Position numbers and translations under genes: made by a program. Source: Steroidobacter denitrificans (GTDB lineage: Bacteria > Pseudomonadota > Gammaproteobacteria > Steroidobacterales > Steroidobacteraceae). From it: 64,000 bases of DNA. Positions within the stretch are counted from its first letter, which is position 1. Each line of letters starts with the position of its first letter. Positions 57,654-64,000 of this stretch are shown piece by piece. The notes under the pieces are model-generated. The model saw only the letters and a program-made list of their open reading frames with translations. It did no database searches and had not been told where the DNA came from. The stretch spans positions 2,258,001 through 2,322,000 of the forward strand of contig NZ_CP011971.1 in assembly GCF_001579945.1 (NCBI RefSeq), read 5' to 3'.

Positions 57654-59036
57654 TCATCGTGCTCCCAGGGCGGCCGCCGTGATGTCATGCTGAGCCTGCG
57701 GCCGCTCGGTCGCGACCCAGTCCAGGGTATCCATATAACCGCGGATATTGTCCACGAATCGTACGGGCTCCCAGCCGCGCGCATAGCCACGTTTGACTCG
57801 CGTATACCACTTCGCTTGTGTCAGCAGCGGCAAGTGCTCGCGTACATCGCTCCACGCATCGGGGTTTTTGCCATGCATCTGGGTCAGGATGCGCGCATCT
57901 TCCAGATGTCCCATGCCGACGTTGTAGGCCGCCAGCGTGAACCAGGTACGGTCGGGCTCCAGGATGCGCTTGGGAATCTGACTCCTGATCCACACGATAT
58001 ATCGAGCGCCGCCGAAAATACTCTCGCGTGGATCCAGACGATTCGCCACGCTCAGGCTACTGGCGGTTTCCTCGGTCAGCATCATCAGGCCGCGCACCCC
58101 GGTCGGCGAAGTAGCCGTCGGATTCCAGTGCGACTCCTGGTAGCCCACCGCGGCAAGCAGACGCCAGTCGATGCCGACCTCGGCGGCGGCTTCCTTGAAC
58201 CAGTGCCGATATTGCGGCAGGCGCGTTTCGATATGTGCGATGAAATCGCGGGCATGAACGTAGTCGAACCGGTCCGTGCCTCCGTAATGGGCATCGAGAA
58301 TGGACGCCAGACGTCCCTCTGCCCTGAGCGAGGAATAGAACGCGGTGACGCGCCTGAGCAGACTGGCATCGCGCGTATCCACGACCCAAGCCAGGGATTT
58401 GCCGCCCGACAAATCCAGCGCAATACGAATTTCCGGATGAAAAGAGCGGCTGATCGCGAATTCATTGGAATCCGCCACCGTGAAATCGAATTCGCGGCGT
58501 GACAGCCGGTACAGAAGTTCCTCGGTCTCCGCCGTCGGGTTCTCGACCCACGACAATCGCGGATGCGCGGCCCGCAACTGCTCCAGGGTCGCGGCATGAG
58601 AACTGCCGGCGACGACTTCGATATGGCCTCGGCCGGCCTGCTCCAGGCTACGTGGCCGCTGCTCCCCCTGACGGAAAATGAGATGTTCTCGTACCTGCTG
58701 ATAGGGTGGACCGAAACTGGTGTGCTGCGGCAGGCGCACACCGCGCGTCAGCCCTGCGGCAGCCACATGAGCCCGACCGGACTCCAGTTCGCGCAGCACG
58801 TCGGCGACATTCGGCACCGAATACATATACAGGCGCACGCCCAGTTCGGCTGCGAACCGGCTGGCCAGTTCAAACTCGGGCCCCTGAGGACCTATCGCCC
58901 CCAGGTAGTAGGCACTGGGCAGATTGCGGGTCACGACGCGCAACTCGCCGGTCCGCATGATCTGCTCCAGTACGCTCGGGGGCTGTGAGCAGGTACTGAG
59001 CAGCAGTAGGGCAATGATGGCCAGGGTGATTTTCAA
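57654..59036 (-). CDS. mltF: Membrane-bound lytic transglycosylase F
   Basis: Cleaves peptidoglycan glycan strands, lipoprotein at the outer membrane. About 460 residues. A lipoprotein signal LKITLAIIALLLLSTC, an ABC-type solute-binding domain (about 25-265; ELRVVTRNLPSAYYLG, EFDFTVADSNEFAIS), then a Slt-type catalytic domain (YQESHWNPTATSPTGVRGLM with catalytic Glu). The start is unsettled: no ATG precedes the signal, TTG 59036 is proposed, and the frame remains open to 59291 through repeat DNA. The Escherichia coli homologue is next to purL; here the IS and tagH intervene. Confidence 0.9.
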   Translation of the reverse strand: MKITLAIIALLLLSTCSQPPSVLEQIMRTGELRVVTRNLPSAYYLGAIGPQGPEFELASRFAAELGVRLYMYSVPNVADVLRELESGRAHVAAAGLTRGVRLPQHTSFGPPYQQVREHLIFRQGEQRPRSLEQAGRGHIEVVAGSSHAATLEQLRAAHPRLSWVENPTAETEELLYRLSRREFDFTVADSNEFAISRSFHPEIRIALDLSGGKSLAWVVDTRDASLLRRVTAFYSSLRAEGRLASILDAHYGGTDRFDYVHARDFIAHIETRLPQYRHWFKEAAAEVGIDWRLLAAVGYQESHWNPTATSPTGVRGLMMLTEETASSLSVANRLDPRESIFGGARYIVWIRSQIPKRILEPDRTWFTLAAYNVGMGHLEDARILTQMHGKNPDAWSDVREHLPLLTQAKWYTRVKRGYARGWEPVRFVDNIRGYMDTLDWVATERPQAQHDITAAALGAR

Positions 59037-59581
59037 TACGGCCGGTGCGTCGTCCAAAACGGCGGACAGATTACCAGCAAGCAGGATGGATGACAGCGAA
59101 GCGGAGCGCAGTGCCGAGATACCGACTGCCCGGAGCGGCCGGCCCTCGCCCCCGCCCTCGCTCAGCCATCGGCCGTGAGCGGCGATGAGACAAGGGTTAC
59201 GGTCACTCGTCCCGCGTCGTGAACGAGCCGACTCACAAACTGGAGCGGCGATGAGACAAGGGTTACGGTCACTCGCCCCGGTGACTTCCAAGTGATTGAT
59301 CTACAATGACCGCGTGGAACGACCGCCTGATTACAACGCGCACCACCGCGGCCACGACGCCGGCGATACCTCGCTTTTTCGAACAAGTTTTCCCATGATT
59401 TGGTGTAGAATCTGCACCAGTCGGCCTGGATCGCCGGCGGGTGCTGCTTTCCCGGCTGCATACGGCATGCGGACGCCCGCGAATGCCCTCGTAGAATCCG
59501 CCGCAGCGCGCTCTCCTGCCTGGCCGCCGATTCACGAACTTAGGCAATCCGCGCCGGCTGATATAAAATTGTTTCCTCGGC
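59037..59581. other. 545-bp region between mltF and tRNA-Ser
   Basis: No supported gene. It contains a 38-bp direct repeat pair (59177-59280) and a GC-rich segment. Reading frames here run through the tRNA gene on one side and are rejected. A possible tRNA promoter -10, TATAAA at 59562-59567, has a poor -35. Confidence 0.5.
59177..59280. repeat. Two 38-bp direct repeats 28 bp apart
   Basis: Copies at 59177-59214 and 59243-59280 differ by one base (59210 T against 59276 C); both begin GAGCGGCGATGAGACAAGGG. The dimensions resemble a two-repeat CRISPR, but there are no cas genes and the repeat is not CRISPR-like at its ends, so a duplicated short element is more likely. The RAYT and tRNA-Ser are near. 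Confidence 0.9.
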
Positions 59582-59674
59582 GGAGAGGTACCGAAGCGGT
59601 CACAACGGCACCGATTCGAAATCGGTTGAGGGCATTGCGTCCCTACGTGGGTTCGAATCCCACCCTCTCCGCCA
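59582..59674 (+). tRNA. serT-like: tRNA-Ser, anticodon CGA
   Basis: 93 nt with encoded CCA. Acceptor arms GGAGAGG (59582-59588) and CCTCTCC (59664-59670), discriminator G, CCA at 59672-59674. The anticodon stem ACCGA/TCGGT encloses loop TTCGAAA, giving anticodon CGA, which reads UCG. A long serine-type variable arm and TTCGAAT in the T-loop are present. Its symbol is only indicative. A RAYT gene starts 171 bp downstream. Confidence 0.93.
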
Positions 59675-59773
59675 CTTCCTCTCGGCGCCTCCTCTCGGCG
59701 CCGGGCCGGAAAACCGGGAAAACTGGACCAACACATCGAAAAGACACAGTGTTACGCCCGGTGTTGTTTACAC

Positions 59774-59817
59774 TGACCGAGTGATCTGAGATCTGCTTGA
59801 CCGAATGATCTAAGACC
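59774..59817. repeat. Two 20-bp direct repeats upstream of the RAYT gene
   Basis: TGACCGAGTGATCTGAGATC (59774-59793) and TGACCGAATGATCTAAGACC (59798-59817) agree at 17 of 20 positions with a 24-bp period, 29 bp before the RAYT ATG. They may be transposase or regulator binding sites. Confidence 0.75.
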
Positions 59818-59845
59818 CGCCACGACACTTCGGGGAGAGGCAAGG

Positions 59846-60727
59846 ATGCCGCGACGCCTGCGCTTGCACATACCCGGCGCGTTTTACCACGTGACCTTGC
59901 GTGGCAACCATCGCCGAGACATCTTTTTCAAGGAAAACGACCAGCGAATCCTCTGCGATCTGATCGCAGAGGTCATCGAACGATTCGGCGCGCGGCTGCA
60001 TGCCTATTGTTTCATGACCAATCATGTTCACTTGTTGATTCAAGTGGCCGATATGCCGCTGGGTCGGCTCATGCTGCATATCGCCGGCCGCTATGCGCGC
60101 ACGATTCAAGTCACGTTGGATACCACCGGACACCTGTTCGAGAAACGCTATCACTCAGTGCTGGTCGATGCGGATGAATATCTACTCGAACTGCTGCGCT
60201 ACATTCACCTCAATCCTGTAAGAGCGCATATGGTGGCATCACCAGATGACTACCCCTGGTCAAGTCATCACGTATACGCAGGCAAGCGCGAGGAATCCTG
60301 GGTCACGACCGACTTCGTGCTGTCGCGCTTTCATTGGCAGCGCAGCCAGGCAATGCATGCATACCGGCAGTTCATCTACAGCCACATCGGGCAGTCGACA
60401 ACATCCCCGCTGGATGCGTGCAATCCGCATGATCATCGGATTCTGGGTGGCGATGACTTTGCCGCCAGAATGCTCGGCGACGCCTGGCACCCGTGTTCGC
60501 ACAAAACACTGGAGGAGATCATCGGCGAGGCCTGTACGATTTTCTCGATCATGCCGGAACACCTCGTATCAACCAGTCGCGCAGCATCCCTGGTCAAAGC
60601 TCGTGCCTGGATCGCGTATCAGGCTATCACGCTACGTGTCGCCCCCTTGGCCAGGGTCGCTCGACGGCTCAACCGTGACGAGTCCAGCTTGCGGCATGGA
60701 GTCAAGCATCACTTCGGCGGTGTGTGA
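59846..60727 (+). CDS. REP-associated tyrosine transposase (RAYT), Y1 HUH family
   Basis: 293 residues. PGAFYHVTLRGNHRRDIF is the family start; MTNHVHLLIQ is the HUH metal motif; LRYIHLNPVRAHMVASPDDYPWSSH carries the nucleophile Tyr region. After about residue 180 an extra helical domain (TLEEIIGEACTIFSIMPEHL, ARRLNRDESSLRHGVKHHF) resembles the DnaA C-terminal HTH often fused to RAYTs. RAYTs are domesticated, single-copy and are thought to act on REP palindromes. No classic GTAG REP was seen beside it, but long palindromes occur at 30.0, 36.8 and 53.9 kb. Confidence 0.93.
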   Translation: MPRRLRLHIPGAFYHVTLRGNHRRDIFFKENDQRILCDLIAEVIERFGARLHAYCFMTNHVHLLIQVADMPLGRLMLHIAGRYARTIQVTLDTTGHLFEKRYHSVLVDADEYLLELLRYIHLNPVRAHMVASPDDYPWSSHHVYAGKREESWVTTDFVLSRFHWQRSQAMHAYRQFIYSHIGQSTTSPLDACNPHDHRILGGDDFAARMLGDAWHPCSHKTLEEIIGEACTIFSIMPEHLVSTSRAASLVKARAWIAYQAITLRVAPLARVARRLNRDESSLRHGVKHHFGGV

Positions 60728-60815
60728 CTTGTAATTATCCCGGTTTCCCGGCCCGGCACCGTTTAACATACTGCGTTTGCACTCGCCGGCACCGATTTTC
60801 CACAGGAGACACTCC

Positions 60816-61361
60816 ATGGCGACTTCCATATACGACGTTCCGGTCAAACGGATCGACGGCAGCGATGCCTGTCTTGGCGACTATCGCAACAAGGTGTTGC
60901 TGGTGGTCAATGTGGCGTCCAAGTGCGGACTGACGCCGCAATACGCCGGTCTGGAGAAACTGTACCAGGACAAGCGAGCCGCAGGTCTGGAGATCCTTGC
61001 TTTTCCCGCCAACGACTTCAAGGAACAGGAGCCGGGTTCGGATGCCGAGATTCGCGAATTTTGTTCAAGGACCTACGACATACACTTCCCCCTATTCTCG
61101 AAGATTTCCGTGATCGGTGCCGATCAGCACCCGCTTTATGCGGCGCTGACATCGGCCCAACCGGCCGCCATTGGCGACGGTCCATTCCGCGAACGGCTCA
61201 AGGAGTACGGCATCGACACCGGCAAGCCGGCCGACGTGCTGTGGAACTTCGAGAAATTCCTGATCGACCGTCAGGGCGGCATCGTGGCGCGCTTTGCACC
61301 GGACGTCGCCGCGGACGATCCGCGGCTGACCACGGCGATCGATACAGAACTGGCGAAATAA
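60816..61361 (+). CDS. Glutathione peroxidase family (thiol peroxidase)
   Basis: 181 residues. NVASKCGLTPQYAGLEKLY contains the peroxidatic residue as Cys rather than selenocysteine; LAFPANDFKEQEPG holds the conserved Gln region and LWNFEKFLID the Trp-Asn. AGGAGA precedes the ATG. Reduces hydroperoxides with glutathione or thioredoxin; substrate not resolved. No signal peptide. Confidence 0.93.
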   Translation: MATSIYDVPVKRIDGSDACLGDYRNKVLLVVNVASKCGLTPQYAGLEKLYQDKRAAGLEILAFPANDFKEQEPGSDAEIREFCSRTYDIHFPLFSKISVIGADQHPLYAALTSAQPAAIGDGPFRERLKEYGIDTGKPADVLWNFEKFLIDRQGGIVARFAPDVAADDPRLTTAIDTELAK

Positions 61362-61419
61362 TGAAGGCTGATGAAAACGACAGCTCTCTAACCTGGGAAA
61401 GACTGGCGGGAGGGTTGGG

Positions 61420-63156
61420 ATGACCTTGCCCAATACGTCTTTCGCCACAGGATTGCGGCGCGCTGTTACGCTCTGGGACCTCGTCGCTGTTTTGCTCATT
61501 CTCGGCGCGCTGATCCTGCTCGCACAGGGCAGCCGGGAACTCATGCAGCCCTTGCCCGAGCCCGGCTTCGGCGCCATCGATCTTGACCCCGCCGTTCTAC
61601 CGAAATACGCGCTGCATACTTCGCTCAGAATGCTGGCGGCGATGGTGTTATCGCTTCTGTTCACTTTCACCTACGCGACTTGGGCGGCCAAAAGTCGGCG
61701 CGCAGAACAGGTGCTGATTCCACTGCTCGATATTCTCCAGTCGGTGCCGATCCTCGGCTTCATCTCCGTCTCGGTGATCTTCTTCATGTCGCTGGCTCCG
61801 GGACGGATGCTCGGCGCAGAAATGGCGGCGGTCTTCGCCATCTTCACCAGCCAGGCCTGGAACATGGCCTTCAGCTTCTACCAATCGCTGCGCACCGTTC
61901 CCAGGGAGCTCACCGAGGCATCGCACTCTTTCCAGCTCGGTCCATGGATGCGCTTCTGGAAACTGGAAGCACCGTTCGCGATGCCGGCGCTGGTGTGGAA
62001 CATGATGATGTCGATGTCGGGCGGCTGGTTCTTCGTCGTTGCCTCGGAGGCGATCAGCGTCGGCGACACGACGGTGACGCTGCCAGGCATAGGTTCATAT
62101 ATTGCGCTTGCCATCGCGGGGCGCGATCTCGGAGCCATCTTCTGGGCGATCGCGACCATGCTCGTGGTCATCATGATCTACGACCAGCTGCTGTTTCGGC
62201 CGCTGGTGGCTTGGGCGGACCGGTTTCGCTTCGAACAGGAAACTGGTGCGACACCACCGGGTTCCTGGGTATTGACTGCACTGAGCCGTTCACGGCTCGT
62301 CGCGCTCGTCGTCGCGCCGCTGGCAAACATCTGGCGCAGAACCTACCGGGCATCCTCCGTACCGGATCACACGGCACCCTTCGGCCGCCGGGAAGCCAGG
62401 GCCAACTTGGCGGTATGGCTCGATCGGCTTTGGTACGGTGCAATCATTGCAGTCTGCCTCGTCGCCCTGTGGATGATCACCGGCTTCGTACTGGAAGGCG
62501 TGACATTGGCCGAGGTAGGAACTGCCGTCCTCTTCGGCCTCGCGACCATGGTGCGCGTCTTCGTGCTGATCGCGCTTGCCAGTATTATTTGGGTGCCGAT
62601 CGGCGTCTGGCTCGGTCTGCGTCCGGGAGCCGCGCGCATCGCCCAGCCGATTGCCCAGTTCATGGCGGCGTTCCCCGCCAACCTCCTTTTTCCTTTGGCC
62701 GTATCGGCGATCGTGGTGCTGCGGCTCAATCCTGACGTCTGGCTGAGTCCGTTGATGATCCTCGGCACACAGTGGTATATCTTGTTCAACGTCATCGCCG
62801 GCGCATCGACCATCCCGAGCGAGCTGCGCGATATCGGCGCCAATTTGCGAGTCCGCGGCTGGTTGTGGTGGCGACGCATCGCGCTACCGGCGGTATTCTC
62901 TTTCTACATGACCGGTGCCATCACGGCTTCGGGTGGATCGTGGAATGCCAGCATCGTCGCCGAGATTGCAAGTTGGGGCGACACTACGCTCAAGGCCCAC
63001 GGTCTCGGCGCCTACATCGCCGAGGCGACGGAGGCGGGAGATTTTCACCGTATCGTACTCGGGATCGCCGTGATGAGCGCCTTCGTCGTCATCATCAATC
63101 GGGCTTTCTGGCGTCCGCTCTATGCGCACGCCGAGCGTAAATTCCGTCTGGGCTGA
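61420..63156 (+). CDS. Duplicated-permease subunit of an anion-type ABC importer
   Basis: 578 residues with two fused BPD_transp_1 domains, about 20-275 and 330-575. Each half has roughly six membrane segments and an EAA-type loop ([27 protein letters not shown] and, in the second, [23 protein letters not shown]; shown as pieces). Such duplicated permeases belong to the anion transporter group (COG4986), related to nitrate/sulfonate/bicarbonate importers. Substrate cannot be read from sequence. No binding-protein gene in the window. Partner ATPase follows after 10 bp. Confidence 0.88.
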   Translation: MTLPNTSFATGLRRAVTLWDLVAVLLILGALILLAQGSRELMQPLPEPGFGAIDLDPAVLPKYALHTSLRMLAAMVLSLLFTFTYATWAAKSRRAEQVLIPLLDILQSVPILGFISVSVIFFMSLAPGRMLGAEMAAVFAIFTSQAWNMAFSFYQSLRTVPRELTEASHSFQLGPWMRFWKLEAPFAMPALVWNMMMSMSGGWFFVVASEAISVGDTTVTLPGIGSYIALAIAGRDLGAIFWAIATMLVVIMIYDQLLFRPLVAWADRFRFEQETGATPPGSWVLTALSRSRLVALVVAPLANIWRRTYRASSVPDHTAPFGRREARANLAVWLDRLWYGAIIAVCLVALWMITGFVLEGVTLAEVGTAVLFGLATMVRVFVLIALASIIWVPIGVWLGLRPGAARIAQPIAQFMAAFPANLLFPLAVSAIVVLRLNPDVWLSPLMILGTQWYILFNVIAGASTIPSELRDIGANLRVRGWLWWRRIALPAVFSFYMTGAITASGGSWNASIVAEIASWGDTTLKAHGLGAYIAEATEAGDFHRIVLGIAVMSAFVVIINRAFWRPLYAHAERKFRLG

Positions 63157-63166
63157 AGGAAGAACG

Positions 63167-64000
63167 ATGGATACCACTGCCTTGCTGGCCATTCAGGGGA
63201 TCCGCAAGTCGTTCCGCAAGCCGGACGGCGGCGAGTTGCTGGTTCTCGACGGCATCGATCTCACCTTGAAGGAAGGTGAAATCGTCGGTCTGCTCGGACG
63301 CTCCGGCTCGGGCAAGTCGACACTACTGAGGCTCATCGCCGGGCTCTCCAGGCCGGCGGCCGGCTCCATCACCTATCTTGGCAATGCAGTGACCGCGCCG
63401 CCGCCGGGTATCGCCATGGTCTTCCAAAGCTTCGCGCTGTTTCCCTGGCTCACGGTGCTGGAGAATGTACAACTCGGTCTGGAAGCACTGAGGCTCCCAC
63501 CCGAGGAAATTCGTCGCCGCGCCATCGAGGCGATCGACCTGATCGGCCTGGACGGCTTCGAGTCGGCCTATCCGCGCGAACTATCGGGCGGCATGCGCCA
63601 GCGCGTGGGTTTTGCGCGGGCGCTGGTCGTCCACCCCAACATCCTGCTCATGGACGAACCCTTCTCGGCACTCGATGTACTGACGGCAGAGACGCTGCGT
63701 ACCGACTTCCTGGATCTGTGGTCCGAAGGCCAGCTGCCCATCAAGGGCGTGCTCCTGGTCACCCACAATATCGAGGAAGCCGCACTGATGTGCGACCGCA
63801 TTCTCGTCTTCGGCAGCAATCCAGGCCGAATTCTGCAAGAGATCAACGTCGAGTTGCCGCATCCGCGTGCCCGTCTCGATCCCGCCTTTCGCGACTTGGT
63901 CGAGCGTATCTATGTGGAAATGACAACCAAGACAGCCGCACCTGCCGACAGACGGGCCGAGCGCTTTCCCGGTACGGGCATCGGCACCATCCTGCCCCCC
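63167..64000 (+). CDS. ATP-binding subunit of the anion-type ABC importer, cut by window edge
   Basis: Start ATG 63167 ([18 protein letters not shown]), 278 codons to the edge with no stop. Walker [16 protein letters not shown], signature [14 protein letters not shown], Walker [13 protein letters not shown], switch His in [11 protein letters not shown]. Similar to NrtD/SsuB ATPases; after about residue 240 it continues into what in COG4986-associated systems is an extra C-terminal AAA-associated domain. Works with the permease just upstream. Confidence 0.92.
   Translation, partial: MDTTALLAIQGIRKSFRKPDGGELLVLDGIDLTLKEGEIVGLLGRSGSGKSTLLRLIAGLSRPAAGSITYLGNAVTAPPPGIAMVFQSFALFPWLTVLENVQLGLEALRLPPEEIRRRAIEAIDLIGLDGFESAYPRELSGGMRQRVGFARALVVHPNILLMDEPFSALDVLTAETLRTDFLDLWSEGQLPIKGVLLVTHNIEEAALMCDRILVFGSNPGRILQEINVELPHPRARLDPAFRDLVERIYVEMTTKTAAPADRRAERFPGTGIGTILPP

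Noticed and set aside
59296-59784. Plus-strand open frame across the tRNA-Ser region
   Set aside because: Reads straight through a well-formed tRNA gene and resembles no protein.

Overview
The window is a GC-rich chromosomal segment from a gammaproteobacterium. The evidence is the gene order fimV-truA-accD-folC-dedD-cvpA-purF, aroC-prmB, xseB-ispA-dxs and glyA-nrdR-rib-nusB-thiL-pgpA, a complete EpmA/EpmB/EF-P lysylation set, an EttA ABC-F factor, and the type IV pilus polarity proteins FimV and FimX. Order and GC content suggest the Xanthomonadales/Nevskiales/Steroidobacterales neighbourhood, but the genus cannot be named from sequence alone. Almost all of the window is housekeeping DNA; accessory features are clustered at 22.0-25.5 kb, 36.6-38.2 kb and 53.7-60.8 kb.

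Layout: 0-3 kb, cysS (cut by the edge) and gltX. 3.1-4.6 kb, a periplasmic cyclophilin and lpxH. 4.7-6.1 kb, a receiver-like/Ser-Thr kinase fusion. 6.1-15.7 kb, purF-cvpA-dedD-folC-accD-truA-fimV on the minus strand, without the trpF often found between truA and accD. 15.8-19.2 kb, asd, aroC and prmB. 19.4-24.1 kb, a Sco1-like copper chaperone, psd and the EF-P island (epmA, efp, epmB) with a 38-bp tandem repeat. 24.1-25.1 kb, a TumE/TumA-like toxin-antitoxin pair preceded by a 117-bp remnant of a second toxin copy. 25.5-32.0 kb, a FimX-like degenerate GGDEF/EAL protein, parC and parE. 32.4-36.6 kb, xseB, ispA, dxs and folE2. 36.9-38.2 kb, a Ser/Thr kinase fused to a cyclic-nucleotide-binding domain. 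38.2-46.0 kb, pgpA-thiL-nusB-ribH-ribB(X)-ribE-ribD-nrdR-glyA. 46-54.3 kb, a histone-deacetylase-like amidohydrolase, ettA, a membrane protein, purL and a DUF1820 gene. 54.4-60.7 kb, an orphan TagH-like FHA protein, an IS1380-family element, a LexA-box-like site, mltF, tRNA-Ser(CGA) and a REP-associated tyrosine transposase (RAYT). 60.8-64 kb, glutathione peroxidase and a duplicated-permease ABC importer that runs off the window.

The most noteworthy signals are: (i) two long hairpins at 36.8 and 53.9 kb that share an identical 14-nt loop-side core but have unrelated stems that stay complementary, in a genome segment that also encodes a RAYT; (ii) the kinase/cNMP fusion, which has the layout of a eukaryotic cGMP-dependent kinase with its domains in reverse order; (iii) the toxin-antitoxin locus with a partial toxin duplication; (iv) a riboflavin operon in which RibD has His for a zinc Cys and the RibA half of RibBA has lost its zinc cysteines; (v) a recurring pattern of in-frame low-complexity repeat tracts in housekeeping enzymes (CysS, LpxH, kinase, EpmB, RibE); (vi) an orphan LexA-like box with a strong ribosome-binding site abutting the IS. 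No CRISPR-cas system, prophage or complete secretion system is present.
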